Below are positions 7,519-15,025 of a stretch of 64,000 nt of DNA, one piece after another. The notes under the pieces are model-generated. The model worked only from the letters and a program-made list of their open reading frames with translations, was not told where the DNA came from and made no database searches. The position numbers and the translations under genes are program-made. Each line of letters opens with the position of its first letter. The first letter of the stretch is position 1. The DNA comes from Reyranella humidisoli (GTDB lineage: Bacteria; Pseudomonadota; Alphaproteobacteria; Reyranellales; Reyranellaceae), in NCBI RefSeq assembly GCF_019039055.1, contig NZ_JAHOPB010000003.1, positions 1 through 64,000 of the forward strand. Direction: 5' to 3'.

Positions 7519-8757
7519 ATGACAGCCATTACCCAAATCCGGCGCAACGATCAGCCGATCTACCTGGATTATCAGGCGACCACGCCGATGGACCCCCGCG
7601 TCCTTGAGGCGATGATGCCGTACTTCACCCACAAGTTCGGCAATTCGGGCTCGCGCAGCCATGCTTATGGCTGGGAGGCCGAGGAAGGCACGGAGAAAGC
7701 GCGCGGCCAGGTCGCGAAGCTGATCGGCGCGGACGAGAAGGAAGTCATCTTCACGTCGGGCGCCACCGAGTCGAACAACCTCGCCATCCGCGGCGTGGCT
7801 GAGTTCTACAAGGACCGGAAGAACCACATCATCACGACGGTGACGGAGCACAAGTGCGTGCTCGATACCTGCCGCCATCTGGAACAGCAGGGCTTCGAGG
7901 TCACCTACCTGCCGGTCCGGCAGGACGGCCTGCTCGATCTCGACGTGCTGCGCGCGGCGATCACCGACAAGACGGTGCTGGTCTCTGTCATGGCCGTGAA
8001 CAACGAGATCGGCGTCATCCAGCCGCTCGCCGAGATCGGCAAGATCTGCCGGGAGAAGAAGGTCTTCTTCCATACCGACGCGGCCCAGGCCGCGGGCAAG
8101 ATCCCGCTCGATGTCGAGGCGCTGAACGTCGATCTGATGAGCATCTCGGGTCACAAGATCTATGGGCCCAAGGGCATCGGTGCGCTCTACGTCCGCCGCA
8201 AGCCGCGCGTGCGCCTCGTGCCGATGATCGTCGGCGGCGGGCAGGAGCGGGGCTTCCGATCCGGCACCCTGCCGACGCCGCTCTGCGTCGGTCTGGGCGA
8301 GGCAGCCGAAATCTGCATGAAGGAAATGGACGCCGAGGCCAAGCGGCTCAAGAAGCTGCAGGAGCGGATGCTGAACGGTCTGCGCGCCAAGCTGACGGAC
8401 ATCGTCGTCAATGGCGACCTCGAGCACCGCATCCCGGGCAACCTCAACATCAGCTTCGCTTATGTGGAAGGCGAATCTCTGATGATGGGGATCAAGAACC
8501 TGGCGGTTTCCTCCGGTTCGGCCTGCACGTCCGCCTCGCTCGAGCCCAGCTACGTGCTGCGTGCGCTCGGTGTCGAGGAGGAAATGGCCCATACCTCGCT
8601 GCGCATCGGCCTCGGTCGCTTCACGACCGAGCACGAGATCGATACCGCGGTCGACGAACTCGTGCGTCACGTCACCAAGCTGCGCGAAATGAGCCCTCTC
8701 TGGGAAATGGCCCAGGAAGGAATCGATCTCAAGTCCATCGAGTGGGCCGCCCACTAG
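7519..8757 (+). CDS. iscS: Cysteine desulfurase IscS
   Basis: 412 residues, the usual IscS length. PLP-binding K213 (SGHKIYGPKG) and catalytic C336 (SSGSACTSASLEPSYVL) on a long mobile loop identify the group I desulfurase that hands persulfide sulfur to IscU, and to other acceptors such as the MnmA pathway encoded further on. The N-terminus IYLDYQATTPMDPRV is canonical. It lies 18 nt after the NifS-like gene and 31 nt before iscU in the operon. Confidence 0.96.
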   Translation: MTAITQIRRNDQPIYLDYQATTPMDPRVLEAMMPYFTHKFGNSGSRSHAYGWEAEEGTEKARGQVAKLIGADEKEVIFTSGATESNNLAIRGVAEFYKDRKNHIITTVTEHKCVLDTCRHLEQQGFEVTYLPVRQDGLLDLDVLRAAITDKTVLVSVMAVNNEIGVIQPLAEIGKICREKKVFFHTDAAQAAGKIPLDVEALNVDLMSISGHKIYGPKGIGALYVRRKPRVRLVPMIVGGGQERGFRSGTLPTPLCVGLGEAAEICMKEMDAEAKRLKKLQERMLNGLRAKLTDIVVNGDLEHRIPGNLNISFAYVEGESLMMGIKNLAVSSGSACTSASLEPSYVLRALGVEEEMAHTSLRIGLGRFTTEHEIDTAVDELVRHVTKLREMSPLWEMAQEGIDLKSIEWAAH

Positions 8758-8788
8758 GGGTGCCGCTTCAAGGTTCGAGGAGAGTGTC

Positions 8789-9199
8789 ATGGCCTACAGC
8801 GAAAAGCTGATCGATCACTACGAGAATCCCCGCAACATCGGCTCGCTCGACAAGACGGCCGAGGATGTCGGTACCGGCCTGGTCGGCGCGCCGGCCTGTG
8901 GCGACGTGATGAAGCTGCAGATCAAGGTCGGCCCGGACGGGCTGATCGAGGACGCCAAGTTCAAGACCTTCGGCTGCGGTTCGGCGATCGCCTCCAGTTC
9001 GCTCGTGACCGAGTGGGTCAAGGGCAAGACGATCGACGAGGCGGAGACCATCAAGAATACCGACATCGCACGCCATCTGGCGCTGCCGCCGGTGAAGATC
9101 CACTGCTCCGTCCTTGCCGAGGATGCGATCAAGGCGGCCATCGCCGACTATCGCGCCAAGGCCACCAAGAAAGACGACAAGGCCGACGCGGCCGAGTAG
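8789..9199 (+). CDS. iscU: Iron-sulfur cluster scaffold IscU
   Basis: 136 residues. Scaffold on which [2Fe-2S]/[4Fe-4S] clusters are built before HscA/HscB-driven transfer. The three cluster Cys are C37 (ACGD), C63 (GCGSAIASS) and C106 (HCSVLAEDA), with D39 as the conserved modulating Asp. The HscA-recognition peptide LPPVK is present at 99-103. A charged Lys/Asp-rich C-terminal tail (KKDDKADAAE) extends slightly past the usual end. GAGGAGAG lies just upstream of the ATG. Confidence 0.97.
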   Translation: MAYSEKLIDHYENPRNIGSLDKTAEDVGTGLVGAPACGDVMKLQIKVGPDGLIEDAKFKTFGCGSAIASSSLVTEWVKGKTIDEAETIKNTDIARHLALPPVKIHCSVLAEDAIKAAIADYRAKATKKDDKADAAE

Positions 9200-9218
9200 C
9201 CAATCCGGAGCCCAACGC

Positions 9219-9614
9219 ATGACCACGACCACCGAGACCCCGAAGCCGGCAGCGCCCGCCGCGCCGCGCCCGCGCCGTCCCCGTCCGCAGCTCATGATGG
9301 TGACGCCGCTTGCCGCGGAGCGCGTGAAGGGGCTGATCGAGGGACGCGGCAAGCCGACCGCGGGGATCCGCATCGGCGTGCGCACCAAGGGCTGCTCGGG
9401 CCTCAGCTACACGCTGGAGTTCGCCGACAAGCAGGAGCCGATGGACGAGGTCATCGAGGCCAGCGGTATCAAGCTGCTGGTCGACCCGAAGGCCTCGCTG
9501 TTCCTGATCGGCACCGAGATGGACTACGAGGAAGAGAAGCTGAAGTCAGGCTTCGTGTTCAGGAACCCGAACGAGAAGGGCCGCTGCGGCTGCGGCGAAT
9601 CCTTCCACGTCTGA
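9219..9614 (+). CDS. iscA: A-type iron-sulfur carrier IscA with Pro-rich N-terminal extension
   Basis: 131 residues. The conserved A-type core (about 28-131) has the three ligand Cys C59 (KGCSGLSY), C123 and C125 (RCGCGESF). It is an iron or cluster carrier that helps deliver clusters to apo-proteins. An unusual low-complexity N-terminus (residues 5-25, Pro/Ala/Arg-rich) precedes the core; E. coli IscA is about 107 residues without it. ATG 9219 follows a GGAG. A start at Met26/27 would give a standard-length protein and is the main alternative. Confidence 0.92.
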   Translation: MTTTTETPKPAAPAAPRPRRPRPQLMMVTPLAAERVKGLIEGRGKPTAGIRIGVRTKGCSGLSYTLEFADKQEPMDEVIEASGIKLLVDPKASLFLIGTEMDYEEEKLKSGFVFRNPNEKGRCGCGESFHV

Positions 9615-9623
9615 AGACCCGTC

Positions 9624-10136
9624 ATGGATCATTTCGCGCGGCTGGGAGTGCCGGCGGCGCTAGACGTTGATGTCGCTGCGCTCGACCGGGCCTATTTCGC
9701 GCTCCAGCGGCAGTGGCATCCTGACCGCTTCGTCTCCAGGCCGCCTGAGGAGCGGGCGAAGGCCTCGTCCGAAGCCGCTTCCCTGAATGAAGCCTATCGC
9801 ACGCTGAAGGATCCGCTTCGCCGCGCGTTCTACATGGCGGAGCGGGCGGGAGTGGAGATGCCGGGCGACGGCAAGACCATCGACGACCCGGAACTGCTGA
9901 TGGAAGCCATGGAGGCGCGCGAGGCGCTGCACGAGGCAAGCGCCCCCGAGGCGGTCGACGCGCTGGCCGCGGAAGCCCGTCAGGGCGTGCAGAAAGCGCT
10001 GGCGGGGTTGGCCAGTTTGTTCTTGGCAAACGACAGGGCCGCCATCAGAAAGGCGCTCCTTCGCCTGCGCTACCTCGACAAGTTCGCCGAGGAGGCGCGG
10101 GCGCGTCGCATGAACATCGAACGGTCGGGCGCATGA
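9624..10136 (+). CDS. hscB: Co-chaperone HscB
   Basis: 170 residues. J-domain protein that stimulates HscA ATPase and presents IscU. The N-terminal J domain carries the HPD motif in QWHPDRF (about residue 32); the C-terminal half (about 90-170) is the three-helix IscU-binding bundle. Its stop overlaps the hscA start by the ATGA arrangement at 10133-10136, so the two chaperones are translationally coupled. Confidence 0.94.
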   Translation: MDHFARLGVPAALDVDVAALDRAYFALQRQWHPDRFVSRPPEERAKASSEAASLNEAYRTLKDPLRRAFYMAERAGVEMPGDGKTIDDPELLMEAMEAREALHEASAPEAVDALAAEARQGVQKALAGLASLFLANDRAAIRKALLRLRYLDKFAEEARARRMNIERSGA

Positions 10137-12028
10137 CCTTGCTGGAGATCCACGAGCCGGGCGAGACGCCGCTGCCGCATGCCGGCGAGGGCTCGCTGGC
10201 GGTCGGCATCGATCTCGGCACGACCAATTCCGTGGTCGCCATCGCCCGCGACGGCAAGCCGGCGGCGCTGCACGACGAGAGCGGCAAGGCGCTGGTGCCG
10301 TCGGTCGTGGCCTATCCCGAGGCGGGTGGCGTGCTGGTCGGCGAAGATGCCCGTGCCGTCATGGCTGCCGAGCCGCGCAATGTCGTGGCCTCCATCAAGC
10401 GCCTGATGGGCCGGGGTGCGGCCGATCTTCATGCGGTGGCCGGCGTGCTGCCCTACGAGGTCGAGCCAGGCACCGGCGAGACCGACATGGTGAAGTTGCG
10501 TATCGGTGGCAAGGCGCGGTCGCCGGTGGAGATTTCGGCCGAGATCCTGAAGGCATTGCGCACCCGCGCCGAGGCGGCGCTGGAAAAGCCCGTCGAACGC
10601 GCCGTCATCACCGTGCCCGCCTATTTCGATGACGCGGCGCGCACGGCGACGCGCGATGCGGCGCGCGTGGCCGGTCTCGAAGTCCTGCGGCTGGTGAACG
10701 AGCCGACCGCGGCCGCGCTGGCCTACGGTCTCGATAAGGGGTCCGAAGGCCTCTACGCGGTCTACGATCTGGGCGGCGGCACCTTCGACTTCTCGCTGCT
10801 GCGCCTGGAGAAGGGCGTGTTCCAGGTCCTTGCGACCGGCGGTGACACCGCGCTGGGCGGCGACGATTTCGACCGCGCCATCGCCGAGCGCATGCTGGCC
10901 GAGCGCCAGCGCGACGGGCTTGCCGACCAGGTCGACGAGCCCGCGGTGAAGACCGCGCTGGCGCTCGCCCGCCACATGAAGGAACAGCTTTCCGATCGCG
11001 ACCACACGTCGGGCCGGCTGGAGATTGCCGGTACGCCGTCGTTCCACGCCCTGACGCGGGACGAGTTCGACGCCATGGTCGAAGCCTCTGTCGGCCGCAC
11101 GCTCGACATCTCGCGCAACGTCCTGGCCGATGCCGGCATGGCCGCTTCCGATATCGAGGGTGTGGTGCTGGTCGGCGGCTCGACGCGCGTGCCGCTGGTG
11201 CGCACGAAGGTCGCCGGCATGATCGGCAAGCCGCCGCTCACCGACATCGATCCCGACGAGGTCGTGGCGCTGGGGGCGGCGCTTCAGGCCGAAGCGCTGA
11301 CGGGCGGCGGCGACACGCTGCTGCTCGACGTGACGCCTCTGTCGCTCGGCCTCGAGACGATGGGCGGCATCGTCGAGAAGATCGTGCCGCGCAACACGCC
11401 GATCCCCGCGCAGCTCGCACAGGAATTCACGACCTACCAGGACGGCCAGAGCGCCATGGCGATCCACGTCGTCCAGGGCGAGCGCGAGATGGTCGCGGAT
11501 TGCCGAAGCCTGGCACGCTTCGAACTCACCGGAATTCCGCCCATGACGGCGGGCGCGGCCCGCATCCGCGTGACCTTCGCCGTCGATGCCGACGGGCTGC
11601 TGACCGTCTCGGCAGAGGAGGGCACCACCGGCGTGGCGCAGCGGGTCGAAGTGAAGCCATCCTATGGGCTGAGCCACGAGGACATGGCCGACATGCTGTA
11701 CGACAGCATGGACAATGCCGAGGCCGACATGAACCTGCGCCTGCTGACCGAGGCGCGCGTCGAGGCGCGGCGGGGGCTGCTGGCGCTGGACGCGGCGCTC
11801 GCGAAAGACGGCGGCCTGCTGTCGAGCGAGGAACGCGCCGGTATCGATGCGGCGCGGGCACGACTGGAGGCGGCGATGGCCGGCGAAAGCCGGGACGAGA
11901 TCAATGCGGCGGCCGAGGCGCTCGAGGCGCTTTCCAAGCCCTTCGCGGAGCGGCGGATGGACCGCGGCATCCGCGAGGCGCTGTCGGGCCTGTCGGTGGG
12001 CGAACTTGAGAGCCGGGTCGGCGAGTAA
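10133..12028 (+). CDS. hscA: Hsp70-type chaperone HscA
   Basis: 631 residues, the specialised Hsp70 that extracts clusters from IscU. The ATPase domain opens with VGIDLGTTNSVVA (about 23-35), and contains the VPAYFDDAART and YDLGGGTFDFS motifs. The substrate-binding domain follows from about residue 395 (LLLDVTPLSLGLETMGG). The protein is acidic and ends in a helical lid. It is fifth downstream of iscR and encoded on the same transcript as its partner HscB and client IscU. Plus-strand coding is unambiguous although a very long minus-strand frame also exists here. Confidence 0.96.
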   Translation: MTLLEIHEPGETPLPHAGEGSLAVGIDLGTTNSVVAIARDGKPAALHDESGKALVPSVVAYPEAGGVLVGEDARAVMAAEPRNVVASIKRLMGRGAADLHAVAGVLPYEVEPGTGETDMVKLRIGGKARSPVEISAEILKALRTRAEAALEKPVERAVITVPAYFDDAARTATRDAARVAGLEVLRLVNEPTAAALAYGLDKGSEGLYAVYDLGGGTFDFSLLRLEKGVFQVLATGGDTALGGDDFDRAIAERMLAERQRDGLADQVDEPAVKTALALARHMKEQLSDRDHTSGRLEIAGTPSFHALTRDEFDAMVEASVGRTLDISRNVLADAGMAASDIEGVVLVGGSTRVPLVRTKVAGMIGKPPLTDIDPDEVVALGAALQAEALTGGGDTLLLDVTPLSLGLETMGGIVEKIVPRNTPIPAQLAQEFTTYQDGQSAMAIHVVQGEREMVADCRSLARFELTGIPPMTAGAARIRVTFAVDADGLLTVSAEEGTTGVAQRVEVKPSYGLSHEDMADMLYDSMDNAEADMNLRLLTEARVEARRGLLALDAALAKDGGLLSSEERAGIDAARARLEAAMAGESRDEINAAAEALEALSKPFAERRMDRGIREALSGLSVGELESRVGE

Positions 12029-12047
12029 TCGGAGCGAGAGCCAAGAG

Positions 12048-12383
12048 ATGCCGAAGATGACGTTCATTCTGCGGGACGGGACGCGCAAGGAAGTCGATGC
12101 GCCGCTCGGTCTCTCCGTGCTGGAGATCGCACACCGCAACCATGTCGACATCGAGGGAGCCTGCGAAGGATCGCTCGCCTGCTCGACCTGCCACGTCGTG
12201 GTGGAGACCGGCTGGTTCGACAAGCTCGGCCCGGCCAGTGACGACGAGGAAGACATGCTCGACCTCGCCTTCGGCCTCACGCACACGTCGCGCCTGGGGT
12301 GCCAGATCCGCATGACCGAGGCGCTCGACGGGCTGGTGGTGAAGCTGCCGGCCGCCACGCGCAACATGATGGTCGACAAGTAG
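12048..12383 (+). CDS. fdx: [2Fe-2S] ferredoxin Fdx
   Basis: 111 residues, adrenodoxin-type ferredoxin of the ISC system, thought to supply electrons for cluster assembly. Cluster ligands C39, C45, C48 and C85 appear in the pattern C-x5-C-x2-C...C (ACEGSLACSTC ... RLGCQI). ATG 12048 gives the canonical MPKMTFILRDG start, 19 nt after hscA. It could also be a client of the ferredoxin-NADP reductase encoded at 18103. Confidence 0.95.
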   Translation: MPKMTFILRDGTRKEVDAPLGLSVLEIAHRNHVDIEGACEGSLACSTCHVVVETGWFDKLGPASDDEEDMLDLAFGLTHTSRLGCQIRMTEALDGLVVKLPAATRNMMVDK

Positions 12384-12392
12384 GAGAGGCCG

Positions 12393-12599
12393 ATGGCCCG
12401 CAAGCTGCGCTGGACCGATGTGCAGGACATCGCGATCGAACTCGAGGAGCGCCATCCCGATGTCGACAACGTCAACCTGCGCTTCACCGACCTGCATCGC
12501 TGGGTGATGGAGTTGCCGGACTTCGAGGACGATGCCTCCCGCTCCAACGAGAAGATCCTCGAGGCGATCCAGGCCGCCTGGATCGATGAGCGGGACTAG
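12393..12599 (+). CDS. iscX: Iron-sulfur assembly regulator IscX
   Basis: 68 residues, the normal IscX size. It is a small acidic helical protein that binds IscS and iron and tunes desulfurase activity. The family segments LRWTDVQDIAIELEE, HPDVDNVNLRFTDL and DFEDDASRSNEKILEAIQ are all intact. It is the last gene of the isc operon, 9 nt after fdx with a GGAGAGG ribosome site; no clear terminator hairpin follows. Confidence 0.95.
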   Translation: MARKLRWTDVQDIAIELEERHPDVDNVNLRFTDLHRWVMELPDFEDDASRSNEKILEAIQAAWIDERD

Positions 12600-12674
12600 C
12601 CGCCGCACTTGCCCGACGCCGCAATTTGGCCGGAAATATGGGCGACAAGCCATGATCCGGGAGGGGTCCCCATC

Positions 12675-13238
12675 ATGATCGCGACGAGAGTTCGTCCACT
12701 GCTGCTGCCGCTCTTGCTGGCCGCAGGGCTGGGCGCTTGCGCGTCCAATGCCGTCCAGCCCGGCATCGTGAGTTCGAGTGCGCCGATCGCGGGGACACCC
12801 GTCGCGGGGCAACCGCCGGGCGCGCCAGCGCAGGTTGCCTACGCCGTTCCGATGGGCGCCGGCCGTGTCGTTTCCATACGCGAGGTTGGCTTGGCGGGCG
12901 CCGGCGGACCCGGCAATGGAAGCGGGGCGCTGATGGGCGGCCTGCTGGGTGCAGGTGTCGGAGCCACAATCGGCGGAATCACCAGCCAGACGGTGGGCGG
13001 TGGCCTCGTGGGATTGCTCCTGGGTGCCGTGGGCGGCGCGATTGCCGGTACCATTGCTGACGGCCAGCGCAGTGGTGGCCGCGGCATCGAGGTGACGGTC
13101 CAGCGCGACGACGGGCAGAGCGTGACGGTGGCCCAGCGTGACGACGGGGACGTCCAGCTCGGTGACCGCGTACAGATCGTGCAGGATGGTCGGGGTGCGG
13201 CGAAGGTCGTTCGCGATGCGGCGCGGAACCCGGACTGA
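12675..13238 (+). CDS. Glycine-zipper outer-membrane lipoprotein (copy 1)
   Basis: 187 residues. A lipoprotein signal ends in the lipobox L19-G-A-C22. It is followed by a low-complexity segment, then a Gly-zipper 2TM domain (GALMGGLLGAGVGATIGG..., about 88-130) of the SlyB / rickettsial 17-kDa antigen type, then a conserved tail (GIEVTVQRDDGQ...VAQRDDGDVQLGDRV). Likely anchored in the outer membrane, where related proteins support envelope integrity. ATG 12675 is chosen because it starts the signal peptide and follows GGGAGGGG. A paralog lies immediately downstream. Confidence 0.8.
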   Translation: MIATRVRPLLLPLLLAAGLGACASNAVQPGIVSSSAPIAGTPVAGQPPGAPAQVAYAVPMGAGRVVSIREVGLAGAGGPGNGSGALMGGLLGAGVGATIGGITSQTVGGGLVGLLLGAVGGAIAGTIADGQRSGGRGIEVTVQRDDGQSVTVAQRDDGDVQLGDRVQIVQDGRGAAKVVRDAARNPD

Positions 13239-13284
13239 ACACTGTCGTTTGGTTGGATCGAGAGTTCGAAAGGTTTCCCTTCAG

Positions 13285-13800
13285 ATGTTCGGCAAGTGGT
13301 TCCTCGGCCTGCTGTTCCCCGCGATTCTCGTCACAGGTCTCAGCGCCTGCAACGGCACCAGCGGCGGCGTCCAGCCTGGTGTCGTCAATACGTCCTCGCA
13401 GGGCGCGAGCTATCGCGGCGAGAACGGACGCGTCGTTTCCATCCGTGAGGTCCCCGTGCGCGGCAGCCGCGGCTCGGGCATGAGCGACGGGACGCTGATC
13501 GGCGGCGGTCTCGGCGCTGCCGGAGGTGCGGTGGCTGGTGGGGCAATCACCAATTCGGTAGGCGGCGCGGTCGTTGGCGGTCTGCTGGGCGCGGTGGCGG
13601 GCGGTATTGCCGGCACGGCAATCGACCAGAATTCCACCCGCCGCGGCATCGAGGTGACGGTCCAGCGCGACGACGGCCAGCGCGTGACCGTGGCGCAGTA
13701 CGACGACGGCGACGTCCAGATGGGCGACCGGGTCTCGATCGTCTACGACCGAAACGGCGTCGCCAAGGTCGTTCGCGACACGGGCTACCGCCGCGACTAG
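13285..13800 (+). CDS. Glycine-zipper outer-membrane lipoprotein (copy 2)
   Basis: 171 residues, tandem paralog of the preceding gene. Lipobox L19-S-A-C22, the VVSIREV segment, a Gly-zipper stretch (LIGGGLGAAGGAVAGG...) and the same tail GIEVTVQRDDGQRVTVAQYDDGDVQMGDRV. The conserved tail is more alike between copies than the linker, which suggests selection on it. ATG 13285 starts the signal peptide. Envelope role inferred from the family only. Confidence 0.8.
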   Translation: MFGKWFLGLLFPAILVTGLSACNGTSGGVQPGVVNTSSQGASYRGENGRVVSIREVPVRGSRGSGMSDGTLIGGGLGAAGGAVAGGAITNSVGGAVVGGLLGAVAGGIAGTAIDQNSTRRGIEVTVQRDDGQRVTVAQYDDGDVQMGDRVSIVYDRNGVAKVVRDTGYRRD

Positions 13801-13836
13801 CCGGCCTCGGGCCGCGCTGGCGGCGGCAAGGAGCGA

Positions 13837-13850
13837 GGCCTATATAGGCC
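13837..13850 (+). promoter_or_regulatory. TATATA-centred palindrome just upstream of mnmA
   Basis: GGCCTATATAGGCC is a perfect 14-base palindrome ending 5 nt before the mnmA ATG. TATATA (13841-13846) could be a -10 element giving an almost leaderless transcript; no good -35 is visible. The nearest SD-like AAGGAG (13828-13833) is too far from the ATG. It could also be a dyad operator. Confidence 0.35.
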
Positions 13851-13855
13851 CCGCC

Positions 13856-14983
13856 ATGAGCTTCAATTCCCTCGGACTCGACAGGGCGCCCGGCGACACC
13901 CGCGTGGTGGTCGCCATGTCCGGCGGCGTCGATTCGTCGGTGACCGCGGCGCTGCTCAAGGAGCAGGGCTACGATGTCGTGGGCGTCACCTTGCAGCTCT
14001 ACGATCACGGCATCGCGATCGGGAAGTCGGGCGCCTGCTGCGCGGGGCAGGACATCCAGGATGCGCGCCAGGTGGCCGAGCGCCTCTCGATCCCGCACTA
14101 CGTGCTGGACTACGAGAGTCGATTTCGTGCCGAGGTGATGGACTCCTTCGCCGATGCCTACGCACGCGGCGAGACGCCGGTGCCCTGCATCGCCTGCAAT
14201 CGAACGGTGAAGTTCCGCGACCTGCTCAAGACCGCGCGCGAGCTCGGCGCCGAGGCGCTGGCGACCGGCCACTATGTCCGGCGCGTGATGGGCGCCGCGG
14301 GACCCGAACTGCATCGTGGCGCCGACCCGGCGCGCGACCAGAGCTATTTCCTGTTCGGCACGACGCGCGAGCAGCTCGACTTCCTGCGCTTCCCGCTGGG
14401 CGACCTGCCCAAGAGCGAGACGCGGGCTCTGGCCAGCCGCTTCGATCTCACGGTTGCCGACAAGCCCGACAGCCAGGACATCTGCTTCGTGCCCAACGGC
14501 AACTATGCGTCGGTCGTCCAGAAGCTGCGACCGGAGGCGGTGGAGCCCGGTGAGATCGTCGACATGGCGGGCAATGTGGTTGGCCGGCACGAGGGCATCG
14601 TGCGCTACACGGTCGGACAGCGCCGCGGACTGGCGCTGGGCGGGCGCGACGGCACCGACAACGATCCCCTCTATGTCGTACGCCTCGAGCCTGAGGCGCG
14701 CCGTGTCGTCGTCGGCCCGCGCGCCGCCCTCGGGCGCGACGCGATCGCGCTGTACGACGTGAACTGGCTGGACGGTCTCCACACGGGCAGCCTGCCGGTG
14801 CAGGTGCGCGTGAGGTCGAGCCAGGCATTGCGGCCGGCCGAAATCGAACTGACGGGTGAGGGCGCCGTGGTGCGCTTTCCCGAGCCCGAGATCGGCGTCT
14901 CCCCGGGCCAGGCCTGCGTGGTCTACGACCGGTCGACGGGCAGCCGTGTGCTGGGCGGCGGATTCATCCGGCGATTGACCTGA
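13856..14983 (+). CDS. mnmA: tRNA-specific 2-thiouridylase MnmA
   Basis: 375 residues. Adds the 2-thio group to U34 of tRNA-Lys/Glu/Gln using ATP and persulfide sulfur that originates from a cysteine desulfurase. PP-loop SGGVDS (22-27), catalytic Cys pair C114 (PCIACN) and C210 (DSQDICFVP), and the C-terminal beta-barrel ending in SPGQACVVYD are all present. It lies only 1.3 kb after the isc operon, which makes functional sense because it consumes IscS-derived sulfur. It appears to have its own promoter region. Confidence 0.95.
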   Translation: MSFNSLGLDRAPGDTRVVVAMSGGVDSSVTAALLKEQGYDVVGVTLQLYDHGIAIGKSGACCAGQDIQDARQVAERLSIPHYVLDYESRFRAEVMDSFADAYARGETPVPCIACNRTVKFRDLLKTARELGAEALATGHYVRRVMGAAGPELHRGADPARDQSYFLFGTTREQLDFLRFPLGDLPKSETRALASRFDLTVADKPDSQDICFVPNGNYASVVQKLRPEAVEPGEIVDMAGNVVGRHEGIVRYTVGQRRGLALGGRDGTDNDPLYVVRLEPEARRVVVGPRAALGRDAIALYDVNWLDGLHTGSLPVQVRVRSSQALRPAEIELTGEGAVVRFPEPEIGVSPGQACVVYDRSTGSRVLGGGFIRRLT

Positions 14984-15000
14984 CTCCGTCATCGCGGAGT
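14983..15000 (+). terminator. Short hairpin after mnmA
   Basis: ACTCCG (14983-14988) pairs perfectly with CGGAGT (14995-15000) across a 6-nt loop, beginning inside the mnmA stop codon. No T-tract follows, so termination is only possible. Confidence 0.35.
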
Positions 15001-15025
15001 AACGCCCCGGCCGGATAAAGCCGGC

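Noticed and set aside
10070..12547. An 825-codon open frame on the minus strand
   Set aside because: It is antisense to hscB, hscA and fdx, whose family motifs are intact; long antisense frames are a by-product of GC-rich codon use.
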